Shown here: positions 27,835 through 40,400 of the stretch, in pieces
Layout of the letters: the number at the start of each line of letters is the position of its first letter
How positions within the stretch are numbered: the first letter of the stretch is position 1
Source of the DNA: Inquilinus ginsengisoli_A
Lineage (GTDB): Bacteria; Pseudomonadota; Alphaproteobacteria; DSM-16000; Inquilinaceae
DNA length: 64,000 nt
Reading direction: 5' to 3'
Assembly (NCBI RefSeq): GCF_031453975.1
Contig: NZ_JAVDPW010000004.1
Coordinates: 558,001 to 622,000 of the forward strand
Notes under the pieces: generated by a model
Told to the model about the DNA's origin: nothing
Databases searched by the model: none
The model's input: only the letters and a program-made list of their open reading frames with translations
Made by a program: the position numbers and the translations under genes

Positions 27835-28401
27835 TCATTTCATGGCCGAAAGTGCGAGGAACAGCCCGTCGAGAGGAGCTTCGAACGAGACCTCCCCCTC
27901 CGGCAGTTGGTAGGAGACGGTGCAGTCGGTCCCGGCCTGGATGTGCCGCCGCAGCATCCGGCCGATGGCGATCGTGGCGGTGCAGAACGTGCCGTCGCAC
28001 CGGTCGGTCTGGGCGACGATCCGGTCCGGCTTGTCGCCCAGCGCCAGCCCGATCTGCTGCCCCACCCCGACCGCGGCGGGCACCCGCATCACCACCAGGG
28101 GCTGGCCGTCCGCCGTGGCCACGAAGGACCAGTTGAAGACGGCCGACCCATCCTGGTTGACGATCGACTGGGTCAGGTTGCAGACCCGGCGCTTCGACGT
28201 CAGGCTCTCGTCGCAGATCAGGATCCAGTTCTTGAACGGCTGGACCACCCGCCGGTACTTGCCAAGCTCCTCCCCGTCGGGGATGGCGACATCGGACGGC
28301 TTCACGGCATAGGTGTTGAACCGTATCCACCCCACCGCGAAGGCCGAGCCGGACGTCGCCATCAGCATCAGCACTATCGCCAGGCATCCCGCCAGCCTCA
28401 T
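27835..28401 (-). CDS. Invasion-associated locus B (IalB) family protein
   Basis: Exported protein of about 188 residues. The signal peptide MRLAGCLAIVLMLMATSGSAFA is followed by the IalB fold: FKNWILICDESLTSKRRVC, then VMRVPAAVGVGQQIGLAL, a Cys pair in TDRCDGTFCTATIAIGRML and the C-terminal FEAPLDGLFLAL. IalB proteins are periplasmic or surface-associated and were named from Bartonella invasion, but are common in free-living alphaproteobacteria. The start lies 13 bp after the adhesin stop, so the two are surely cotranscribed. The Cys positions allow two disulfides. Confidence 0.88.
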   Translation of the reverse strand: MRLAGCLAIVLMLMATSGSAFAVGWIRFNTYAVKPSDVAIPDGEELGKYRRVVQPFKNWILICDESLTSKRRVCNLTQSIVNQDGSAVFNWSFVATADGQPLVVMRVPAAVGVGQQIGLALGDKPDRIVAQTDRCDGTFCTATIAIGRMLRRHIQAGTDCTVSYQLPEGEVSFEAPLDGLFLALSAMK

Positions 28402-28414
28402 CGGCCACCCACCC

Positions 28415-31400
28415 TCAGTTGAGGGTGAAGGAGACGCCGATGCCGGCGCCCCAGTCACCATCGCTCTCGACGGCCCGGGCGTTCACGCGGACCCAACCGG
28501 TCTCGGCGGTGTAGCCGAGGCCCAGGGCAAGGGCGCCCTGGTCGTGCCACATGCCGCCGCCCATCGCGGCGCTGAGCTTGCCCGGACGAGTGTCGAACTG
28601 CAGCGACGATGCCGCGATACCGATCGCCGCCCCCTGCCAGGCCTCCCGCCGCGCCTGCTTGATCTTGCCGTTGAGCGAGTCGAAGGCGCCGTTCAGCTGA
28701 TTGACGTTCACCGCATCGGTGCCGTTCACGCCCGGCGCGACATTGCCGATCGTGACCGGTGCATTCGAGTTCCCGCCCTGCAGCGTGATCCGGTTGGTGA
28801 GGTTGCCGGAGCCGTCGGTGTCGTACCTCACCGAGGCCGTCGACAGCGCCTGCAGCTGGCTCACATTCACCGCATCGGTCGCGGCTGAGCCCGCGGCGAC
28901 ATTGGTGACCCGCCGTTCCGACCCCGAGGAGCCGACCGAGACCTCGCCCGTGGCCACACCGGCGGTCTTCGTCCCGACCACCGGCGTGTAGGCCGCGTCG
29001 CTCAGATTGGCCGTCGTCGTCGAGTTGGCGCCGAGGGCCAGCGAGTTGGCCTTGGTCGCCTGCGCCCCGGCGCCGATCGCGATCGCGTTGTTGGCGGATG
29101 CTGACGCGCCGTTGCCCATCGAGATCGCGTTGGTGGCGCTGGCGGTCGAGGCCGGGCCGACGGCGGTGCTGTTGGTGCCGGTGGCGGAGGAGTCCGCCAG
29201 GGTCGAGTTGGCGTGGAAGTACTTGATGCCCGCCCCGCCGCTGATCGAGTTGTCGACCACGGTCGCCAGCGAATACAGCTGCGAGCCGTTGACCGCGTCG
29301 GTCGAGGTCGCCGTGATCCGCCCCGCCGCCACATTGGTGATGGTGCGCTCGGCGCCGACATCGCCGACGCTCACTGTGCTGGTGGGGTTGGCCCCGGCGA
29401 AGTTCGAGAGGTTGAAGTTGTTGAACGAGGCGCTGGAGGTGCCGACCGCGGTGGCGGTCTTCGAACCCGCGCCCAGCGCCACGTCGCCGGCATTCGCGTT
29501 CGCCGTCGCCCCGTTGCCCATCGCCACGCTGTTGGCGGTCGACGCCACGGCCGCCGGCCCGACGGCCACACTGTCGGTCCCGAGCGCCTGGCTGTCGGCC
29601 AGGGTCGAGTTGGCGTGGAAGTACTTGATGCCGCCGCCGCCGTTGATGCTGTCGAGCTGGTTGTTGATGGTCGTCAGGTTGCCGTCCACCGCGCCGAAGG
29701 CGTCATAAACCGTCTTGTAGTTGTTGCCCTGGACGATGAAGGTCGGCCCGGTGATGGTGCCGTCCGGGTTCACCGTCGAGGTGCCGCCGAGCACGTTGGT
29801 GATGCTCTGCGCCGTGCCGTGGAGCTGCGAGCCGTTGATGGCGTCGGTCGAGGTCGAGGACACCACGCCCTTGTCCACATTGTGCAGCTTGACCGGCCCG
29901 AAGCCCGCACCCACCAGCGTCAGGTCCTGGGATGGCTTGCCGCCGTTCGGGGTCGTTGGCGTGGCGGCGTCGCTGTACTGGACCGGCCCGATGCCGCCGT
30001 TGTTGATCTGGGTGCCCAGGATGTTGACCGCCGAGTTGGTGGCGAACAGCTGGCTGCCGTTGATCGCGTCGGTGGAGTCGGCCGAGAGGCGGCCAGCGGC
30101 GACATTGGTGATGGTCCGCTCCGCCCCCGGCACGCCGACGCTGACGGTGCTCGTCGGGGTCGCCCCGGCGAAGCTGTAGGCCTTGCCGGCGATCGTGGTG
30201 CCCGCGGTGGCCACCACCGCCGCAGTGGCACTGCCAGCGCCGAGGGCCACGTCGCCGGCATTCGCCCCGGCCGCCGCGCCGTGGCCGATGGCGATGCCGT
30301 CCTGCACCGAGGCCACGGCCGTCGGCCCGACCGCCACGCTGTCCGTACCGACCGCCTGGCTGTCCGCCAGGGTCGAGTTGGCGTGGAAGTATTTGATGCC
30401 GCCGCCGTTGGTGATGTTGGTCAGCTGGTTGTTGATCGTGGTCAGGTTGCCGTCCACCGCATCGAAGGCGTCGGTGACCGTGGTGTAGTCGTTGCCCTGG
30501 ATGTTGTAGGTCGGCCCGGTGACGGTGCCGTCCGGGTTGACGATCGAGGTGCCGCCGAGATGGGTGGCGATGCTCTGCGACACGCCGTAAAGCTGCGAGC
30601 CGTTGATGCCCTCGGTCGAGGTCGAATTCACCGCGCCGGGCGCCAGCCCGGTGATGCCGGTGCCGTTCATGTTCAGGCCGGTGGCATCGAACACCTGCCC
30701 GCTGGTCAGGGTCAGGCTGTCCGCCGTGAGCGCCGGCGTGGTCGCCACGGTGATGTTCGTGCCGTTCCGGGTGACAGCGATGTTCTGGCCGTTCAGGAAC
30801 TGCACCGTGCCGCCCGGCGCCACCTTGGTCGCCGCGTCGCCGTTGGCCTGCAGGTTCCAGCCGGCATTGGCGACATCGCCGATCGCATTGAGCTGGTTGA
30901 CGTTCACCGCGTCGGTGCCGCCCGTTCCCGGCGCCACGTTGATGATCTTGGTGCTGCCGGCGTCGATCCCCGCCGTGGTCACGCTCGGGCCGCCGGTGAT
31001 GGTCAGCCCGGCGCCGGTGATCGAGGTCGTGCCGCCCACCGTCACCGAGGTGAAGGACGGCGTGTCCACCACCCCGTAGGTGATCGTCGATCCGCTACGG
31101 GTCACCGTGGTGTTGCTGCCCGCCGCGAAGCTCGCCGTCCCGCCCGGCGCGATGTTCTGGCTGGTCGCCCCGCCATCCGCGCTCAGGTTCCAGCCGGCAT
31201 TGGCCGTCGTCGCCAGGCCGTCGACCGCCTGGTTGGTGGCGAAGAGCTGCGACCCGTTCACCGCATCGGTCGAGGTGGCAGCGAGCCGCCCTGCCGCCAC
31301 ATTGGTGATGGTCCGCTCGGCGCCGACCGCGCCGACGCTGACCGTGCTGGTCGGCGTGGTGCCGGCGAAGCTGTAGCTCGTGCCGGCGATGGTCGCGCCG

Positions 31401-34400
31401 GCCGTGCCGACTGCCGCCGCGGTCACCGAGCCGGAGCCCAGCGCCACGTCGCCGGCGTTGCCGGCCGTCGCCGCGTCGCCGAAGGCGAGCGAGCCAGCCC
31501 CGGCCGCGCTGCTGGCGTTGCCGAGAGCCACCGAGCCCTGGCCCGTCGCGGTGTTGGCGCTGCCGAGGGCGAGCGCGCCGGTGCCGCTGGCGGTGTTGTT
31601 GGCGCCGACCGCCACGGCACCGGTGCCGATGGCCGAGTTCGGGTCGCCGATCGCCACGGCGCCGTCGCCGTTCGCGGTCTGGCCTTCGCCCAGCGCCACC
31701 GCGCCGGTGCCGCCCAGCACCTGCGAATTGTGGCCGCCGGCGATCGAGCCGGTGCCGGCTGCCGCGGCGACGGTGTTGGCATCGCCGAGCGCCACGGTGG
31801 AGGCGGCGAGCGCCTGCGAACCGTTGCCGAGCGCGGTGGCGTTCGCCGCCGTCGCCGAGGCCCCGACGCCGGCCGCCACCGAATTGGTGCCGGTGGCGCC
31901 GGCGTTGTCGTAGTTCGCCCCCGGGGTGCCGCCGTCATTGACGCTGTAGTAGTGCGTCAGCTTGCCGTTCACATTCGTGATCCGGCTGGCGACATTGTCG
32001 ATCGCCTGGTTGGAGGCGAAGAGCTGGCTGCCGTTCACCGCGTCGGTGGAGGTGGCCGAGAGCCGGCCCGCCGCGACGTTGGTGATGGTCCGCTCGTTGC
32101 CCGCACTGCCGACGCTGACCGTGCTGGTCGGCGTGGTTCCGGCGAAGGCGTAGCTGGTGCCGGCGATCGTCGCGCCGGCGGTGCCGACCGCGGCCGCCGT
32201 GGCCGAGCCGGCCCCCAGCGCGACATCACCCGCATTGCTGGCCGAGGCGTTGGCACCGAGCGCGGTCGCGTTCGCCGCCGTGGCGCCGGCGCCGACACCG
32301 GCCGCCACCGAATTGGTGCCGGTGGCGCCGTCATTGTCGTAGTTGGCGCCCTGGGTGCCGCCGTCGTTGACGCTGTAGTAGTGCGTCAGCTTGCCGGTGA
32401 TGGTCGTGACCTCGCTGGCGACGCTGCCCACCGCCGTGTTGGTGGCGAAGAGCTGCGAGCCGTTCACCGCGTCGGTCGAGGTCGCCGCAATCCGCCCCGC
32501 CGCGACATTGGTGATGGTCCGCTCGGCGCCGACCGCGCCGACGCTGACCGTGCTGGTCGGCGTGGCGCCGGCGAAGGCGTAGGTCGTGCCGGCGATCGAC
32601 GTGCTCGGCGTGGCCACCACCGCCGCGGTGGTGCTGCCGGAGCCGAGAGCGACGTCGCCGACATTGGCACCGGCGGTCGCGCCATGGCCGACCGCGACGC
32701 CGTCCTGCACCGAGGCCACCGCCACAGGTCCGGCAGCCACGCTGTCGGTGCCCGAGGCCTGGCTGTCGGCCAGGGTCGAGGTGGCATGGAAGTACTTGAT
32801 GCCGCCGCCGTTGCTGATGTTGTCGACCTTGGTGTTCACCGTGTCGACCGAGGTGTTGGTGGCGAACAGCTGGCTGCCGTTCACCGCATCGGTCGAGGTC
32901 GCCGCAATCCGCCCGGCCGCCACATTGGTGATGGTCCGCTCGGCGCCGACCGCGCCGACGCTGACCGTGCTGGTCGGCGTGGCGCCGGCGAAGGCGTAGC
33001 TCGCGCCGGCGATCGTCGTGCTCGCCGTGCCGACCGCCGCAGCCGTGGTCGAGCCGGAGCCCAGCGCCACATCGCCGGCATTCGCGCCTGCCGTCGCGCC
33101 GTGGCCGACCGCCACCCCGTCCGTCACCGAGGCCACGGCCTCGGGCCCGGCGGCGGTGCTGTCCGTCCCCGTCGCCTGGCTATCGGCCAGGGTCGAGGTG
33201 GCGTGGAAGTACTTGATACCGCCGCCGTTGCTGATGTTGTCGACCTTGGTGTTCACCGCGTCGACCGAGGTGTTGGTGGCGAAGAGCTGGCTGCCGTTCA
33301 CCGCATCAGTCGATGTCGCCGCAATCCGCCCCGCGGCGACATTGGTGATGGTCCGCTCCGCACCCGCCGCGCCGACGCTGACCGTGCTGGTCGGCGCCGT
33401 GCCGGCGAAGGCGTAGGTCGTGCCGGCGATCGTTGTGCTCGGCGTGGCCACCACCGCCGCGGTGGTGCTACCGGAGCCGAGAGCGACGTCGCCGACATTG
33501 ACACCGGCGGTCGCGCCATGGCCGACCGCGACGCCGTCCTGCACCGAGGCCACCGCCTCGGGCCCGGCGGCGGTGCTGTCGGTCCCCGTCGCCTGGCTGT
33601 CCGCCAGGGTCGAGGTGGCGTGGAAGTACTTGATGCCGCCGCCGTTGCTGATGTTGTCGACCTTGGTGTTCACCGTGTCGACCGAGGTGTTGGTGGAGAA
33701 CAGCTGGCTGCCGTTCACTGCATCGGTCGAGGTGGCGGAGATCCGCCCTGCCGCCACATTGGTGATGGTCCGCTCGGCGCCGACCGCGCCGACGCTGACC
33801 GTGCTGGTCGGGGTCGTGCCGGCGAAGTTGTAGGTCGTGCCGGCAATCGTGGTGCTGGCCGTGCCGACCGCCGTTGCGGTGGTGCTGCCGGAGCCGAGCG
33901 CGACATCGCCCGCATTCGCGGCCGCGGTGGCGCCGTGGCCGAACGCGATCGCATCGGCAGTCCCGGCGCTCGCCGTGTCGCCCAGGGCGATGGCGGACGG
34001 AGCGTTGGCGACCTTCGCCCCCCAGCCGATCGCAACGCCGTTGGTCGATGCCGCGTCGACGGCCAGCCCGGTGTTCGCCCCGATCGCGATGCTGCCGTCG
34101 GCCGCGGCCGTGACCTGGTTGCCGAGTGCGGTCGCGTTGACACCCGACGCCTGGCTCAGATAGCCCAGCGCCGTGCTCTCCAGGCCGCTCGCATTGGACT
34201 GGTAGCCGACCGCGACGCTCTGATTGCCGCCCGCGCTGGCCTCTGTGCCGGTCGCAACCGAGCTCGCCCCCGCCGCCGCAGCCCCGATGCCGGCGGCCAT
34301 CGCATTGGCGCCGGTGGCGCCGTCGTTGATGTAGTTCGCCCCGTGCGTGCCGCCGTCGTTCACGCTGTAGTAGTGCGTCGGCGTGCTGGCGGCGATGGCC

Positions 34401-37400
34401 TCGACCGCCTGGTTGGTGGCGAAGAGCTGGCTGCCATTGATGGCGTCGGTCGAGTCGATCGCGATCCGACCGGCCGCGACATTGGTGATGGTGCGCTCGT
34501 TGCCGGCGCTGCCGACGCTGACCGTGCTGGTCGGGGTCGTGCCGGCGAAGGCATAGGTCGTACCGCCGATGGTGGTGCTGGCGGTGCCGACCGCCGCGGC
34601 GGTCACCGAGCCCGTGCCCAGCGCCACCGCGCCGGCATCGCCGGCCGTGGCGCCATTGCCCAGGGCGACCGCGTCCGCAGCCGAGGCGTTGGCGAGGACG
34701 CCGACCGCCGTGGCGTGGTCCGCCGTGGCGCTGGAGGCCAGGCCGAGGGCCGTGGACCAGGTCCCGGTCGCGTTGGTGTTGCCGCCGACCGCAGTGCTGC
34801 CGGCCCCCGTGGCGGTCGAGGAACCGCCGATCGCAGTCGCTTCGAAGGAGGTGAACCCGCCCGGAAGCAGCGTGCCCGCGGCCCCGCTGGCATTCGCACC
34901 CGGGCCGATGGCGATCGGCGAGCCGTCGCCGGCCGTCACGATGGCCTTGGCGCCGGTGCCCAGGGCCATGCCCGCGCCGCTGCCGCCGCCGGTGGCCGTC
35001 GCCCCGCTGCCGAGAGCGACCGTGGTCCCGCCTGTCGCGGCGGCGTTATTGCCGACCGCCGTCGACGGGCCGCCCGACGCCACGGCCCCGATGCCGGCCG
35101 CCAGGGCACCCGCACTGGTCGCGCCGTCATTGTTGAAGTTCCCGCCCGCCGTGCCGCCATCGTTGACGCTGTAGTAGTGCGTCAGCTTGCCGTTCACATT
35201 CGTGATCTGGCTGGCGACGTCGTCGACCGCCGTGTTGGTGGCGAAGAGCTGCGAGCCGTTCACCGCGTCGGTCGAGGTCGCCGCGATCCGGCCCGCCGCG
35301 ACATTGGTGATGGTCCGCTCGGCGCCCGCCGCGCCGACGCTGACCGTGCTGGTCGGGGTCGTGCCGGCGAAGGCATAGGTCGTGCCGGCGATGGTGGTGC
35401 TGGCCGTGCCGACCGCCGCCGCCGTCACCGAGCCCGTGCCCAGCGCCACGGCGCCGGCATCGCCGGCCGTGGCGCCGTTGCCCAGGGCGACCGCGTCCGC
35501 CGCCGAGGCGTTGGCGAGGACGCCGACCGCCGTGGCGTGGTCCGCCGTAGCGCTGGAGGCCAGGCCGAGGGCCGTGGACCAGGTCCCGGTCGCGTTGGTG
35601 TTGCCGCCGACCGCAGTGCTGCCGGCCCCCGTCGCGGTCGAGGAACCGCCGATCGCGGTCGCCTCGAAGGAGGTGAACCCGCCCGGAAGCACCGTGCCCG
35701 CGGCCCCGCTGGCATTCGCGCCCGGGCCGATGGCGATCGGCGAGCCGTCGCCGGCCGTCACGATGGCCTTGGCGCCGGTGCCCAGGGCCATGCCCGCGCC
35801 GCTGCCGCCGCCGGTGGCCGTCGCCCCGCTGCCGAGGGCGACCGTGGTCCCGCCCGTCGCGGCGGCGTTATTGCCGACCGCCGTCGACGGGCCGCCCGAC
35901 GCCACGGCCCCGATGCCGGCCGCCAGGGCACCCGCACTGGTCGCGCCGTCATTGTTGAAGTTCCCGCCCGCCGTGCCGCCATCGTTGACGCTGTAGTAGT
36001 GCGTCAGCTTGCCGTTCACGTTCGTGATCTGGCTGGCGACGTCGTCCACCGCCGTGTTGGTGGCGAAGAGCTGCGAGCCGTTCACCGCGTCGGTCGAGGT
36101 CGCCGAGAGCCGGCCCGCCGCGACATTGGTGATGGTCCGCTCGGCGCCTGCCGCACCGACGCTGACCGTGCTGGCCGGCGCCGTGCCGGCGAAGTTGTAG
36201 GTCGTGCCGGCAATCGTGGTGCTGGCCGTGCCGACCGCCGCCGCCGTCACCGAGCCCGTGCCCAGCGCCACGTCCTTGGCGTTGGTCGCCGAGGCCGCGT
36301 CGCCGAAGGCGAGCGAGCCGGCGCCCGTAGCGCTGCTGGCGTTGCCCAGCGCGACCGAGCCCTGGCCCGTCGCGGTGTTGCCGCTGCCCAACGCCAGCGC
36401 GCCGGTGCCGTTGACGGTGTTGTTGGCGCCCATGCCGACGGCGCCGGTGCCGGTCACCGAGTTCGGGTCGCCGATCGCGACCGCCCCGTCGCCGTTGACC
36501 ACCTGGCCCTGGCCGATCGCCACCGCCCCGGCGCCGCCCAGCACCTGCGAGTTGGTGCCGATCGCGACAGAACCCTGGCCGGCCGTGGCCGCCACCATGC
36601 TGGACGTGCCCAGGACCGTGCTCGTGGCGGCGAGAGCCTGGGTGTTGGTGCCGATCGAGATGGCGCCCTGGTCGCTCGCGACCGCATTGGTGCCGATCGC
36701 GGTCGCCCATTCGCTGGAGGCATTGGAGCCGACACCCAGGGCGATCGCGGCACTCGCGGTCGCGCTGGCGGCATTGCCCATGGCGATGGCGCTGTCTGCC
36801 GACGCATTGGCCAAGGCGCCGATCGCCACCGACAAAGCGCCGGAACCGGTGCTCGCATTGCCCAAGGCAATGGCCGAGTCGGCGCTTGCGTTGGTCCCGA
36901 CGCCCATGGCCACGGCGTTGAGGCCGCTCGCCTGGCTGATCCGGCCGACCGCAATGCTGCTGCCGCCGGTCGCCAGCGAGCCGTCGCCGATGGCCGTGGC
37001 ACTCGCGGCGGTGGCGTTGGCGCCGGGGCCGACAGCCGTGGCGAGCTCGGCGGACGCGTTGGCGAACTCGCCGACCGCCAGGCTGTTGCTGGCGCTGGCG
37101 CTGGAGTTGGCGCCCACCGCCGTGGAGCCGCTGACCCCCGAGGCCACGGCATTGGCACCAACCGCGATGCCGCTGGAGGCCGAAGCGTTGGTGTTGGTGC
37201 CGAGCGCAACGGCATCGCCGCCCGAGGCGTTCGCCTGATAGCCCTGCGCCACGGCCTGAGTGCCCGACGCCGTGGCGGCGATGCCGGCCGCCATCGCATT
37301 GGCGCCGGTCGCGCCGTCGTTGATGTAGTTCGCCCCGTGCGTGCCGCCGTCGTTCACGCTGTAGTAGTGGACGGGGTTGCTGGCGGCGATCGCCTCGACC

Positions 37401-40400
37401 GCCTGGTTGGTGGCGAAGAGCTGGCTGCCGTTGATCGCGTCGGTCGAGTCGATCGCGATCCGTCCGGCCGCGACATTGCTGATGGTGCGCTCATTGCCGG
37501 CGCTGCCGACGCTGACCGTGCTGGTCGGGGTGGCGCCGGCGAAGGCGTAGGTGGTGCCGCCGATCACCGTGCTGGCGGTGCCGACCGGAGCCGCCGTCAC
37601 CGAGCCCGTGCCCAGCGCCACCGCGCCGGCATCGCCGGCCGTGGCGCCATTGCCCAGGGCGAGCGCGTTGTCGGCGCTCGCCGCCGCGAAGCCGCCCAGC
37701 GCGATCGACTTCGCTCCGGTTGCCCCCGCGCCATGGCCCAGTGCGATGGCCTGTTCCGCCGAGGCGACCGCCGAATTGCCGGCCGCCAGGGTGAAGTCGC
37801 CGCTGGCTTGCGTATTGTTGCCGACCGCGACCGCCAGGCTGCCGGCGGACCGGGAGAGGAACCCGACCGACACCGACTGCGCGCCGGCGGCATTGGCCTG
37901 GGCGCCCAGCGCCGAAGCCCGGTCACCGGAAGCGATCGCGGAGACGCCGACCGCGGTGGTGTCCACCCCCGTCGCCGAGGCCGCGATGCCCGCCGCCAGC
38001 GCATTGGCGCCGGTGGCGCCGTCGTTGTTGAAGTTCGCGCCCGCTGTGCCGCCGTCATTGACGCTGTAGTAGTGCGTCAGCTTGCCGTTCACGTTCGTGA
38101 TCTGGCTGGCGACGTCGTCCACCGCCGTGTTGGTGGCGAAGAGCTGCGAGCCGTTCACCGCGTCGGTCGAGGTCGCCGAGAGCCGGCCGGCCGCGACATT
38201 GGTGATGGTCCGCTCGGCGCCTGCCGCACCGACGCTGACCGTGCTGGCCGGCGCCGTGCCGGCGAAGTTGTAGGTCGTGCCGGCGATGGTGGTGCTGGCC
38301 GTGCCGACCGCAGCCGCGGTCACCGAGCCGGAGCCCAGCGCCACGTCCTTGGCGTTGACCGCCGAAGCCGCGTCGCCGAAGGCGAGCGAGCCGGCGCCGG
38401 CCGCACTGCTGGCGTTGCCCAGCGCGACCGAGCCCTGGCCCGTCGCGGTGTTGCCGCTGCCGAGCCCGATCGCGCCGGTGCCGTTGACGGTGTTGTTGGC
38501 GCCCATGCCGACGGCGCCGGTGCCGGTCACCGAGTTCGGGTCGCCGATCGCGACCGCCCCGTCGCCGCTGACGACCTGGCCTTCGCCGATCGCCACGGCG
38601 CCGGTGCCGCCGTTCACCGTCGAATTGTGGCCGATCGCCACCGAGCCGGGGCCGGCCGCCGCCGCCACCGTGTTGGTGTCGCCCAGCGCCACGGTCGAGG
38701 CGGCCAGCGCCTGCGAAGCGTTGCCGATAGCCGTGGCATTGGTGGCTGAAGCGGTGGCCGCGTTGCCGACCGCGATAGAGTTCTCCGCCGAGGCGTTGGC
38801 GTGCAGGCCGACCGCCGTCGACGCCACTCCCGTCGCGATGGATTGGAAGCCGGCCGCGGTCGCGAAATTGGCGGCGGCGAGACTGCCGGCGCCGAGGGCC
38901 GTGGCCTGCTGGGCACCCGCATTGGCATTCTGGCCGAAGGCCGTCGCCCAATCGCCATTGGCCTGCGCGGCCGCGCCGACCGCGGTCGTGAAGGATCCGG
39001 TCGCGTTGGCATTCGGGCCGACCGCGATCGCGCCGCCCGACGGCCCCGTGGCAACGGCGCTGGTCCCGACGGCGATGCTGTCCGCTGCCGATGCGGTGGC
39101 CGCGTTGCCCACCGCGATCGCGTTCTGGGCCGAGGCGTTGGCGTGCAGGCCGGTCGCCGTGGACGCCACCCCCGTCGCGATGGCCTGGAAGCCGGTCGCG
39201 GTCGCGAATTGGGCGTTGGCGAGACTGCCGGCGCCGAGGGCGGTGGCCTGCTGGACTGCCGCATTGGCGTTCTGGCCGAGGGCCGTCGCCCAGTCTCCGG
39301 TCGCCAGCGCAGTCGTGCCGATCGCGGTCGAGTAGGCTCCGGTTGCCGAAGCCCCGGGGCCGGCCGCGATGGAATCGAGCCCGGTCGCGCCGTTGTTGGT
39401 GTAGTTCGGCTTCTGAACCCCGCCGTCGTTCACACTGTAATAGTGCAGTGGTGTGCTGGCGGCGATGGCCGAGATCGCCTGGTTGGTGGCGAAGAGCTGG
39501 CTGCCGTTGATGGCGTCGGTCGAGTCGATCGCGATCCGCCCCGCCGCGACATTGGTGATGGTCCGCTCCGCACCCGCCGCACCGACGCTGACCGTGCTGG
39601 TCGGGGCCGCCCCGGCGAAGTTGTAGGTGGTGCCACCGATCACCGTGCTGGCCGTGCCGACCGCCACCGCGGTCACCGAGCCCGAACCCAGCGCCACGTC
39701 CTTGGCATTCACCGCCGAAGCCGCGTCGCCGAGGGCGAGCGAGCCGGCGCCCGCCGCGCCGCTGGCGTTGCCCAGCGCGACCGAGCCTTGGCCCGTCGCG
39801 GTGTTGCCGTTGCCGATCCCGACCGCGCCGGTGCCGTTGACGGTGTTGTTGGCGCCCATGCCGACCGCGCCGGTGCCGCTGACGGTGTTCGGGTCGCCGA
39901 TCGCGACCGCGCCGTTGCCGGTGACGGTCTGGCCCTCGCCGATCGCCACCGCGCCCGTGCCGCCGTTCACCGCCGAGTTGTGGCCGATCGCCACCGAGCC
40001 GGGGCCGGCCGCCGCCGCCACCGTGTTGGTGTCGCCCAGCGCCACCGTCGAGGCGGCCAGCGCCTGCGAGGCGTTGCCGATCGCAGTGGCGTTGGTCGCC
40101 GTGGCGTTGGCCGTCGTGCCCAGGGCAATGGCGCCGTCTGCCGACGCATTGGCCACTGCGCCGATTGCCACCGAGCCGGCGCCGGAACCGGCGCTTGCAT
40201 TGCCCAGGGCGATGGCGGAGTCGGCGCTTGCGCTGGCCGTTGTGCCGATGGCGGTGGAATTCAGGCCTGAGGCGTTGGCCGAAACTCCCCCGGCGAACGC
40301 GTTGGTTGCCACCGTCGTGGCGCCGACACCGATCGCCGTGGAATTCGGTCCCACGGCATTGGCGAAGGAGCCCACGCCGATGGAGCCGAGTCCGGTGGCT

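Noticed and set aside
29213..38749. A plus-strand open frame of over 3,000 codons
   Set aside because: Its product is Arg/Gly/Ala/Asp-rich low-complexity sequence with no domain, and the opposite strand is plainly a YadA-type adhesin. It is a shadow of the repeats.
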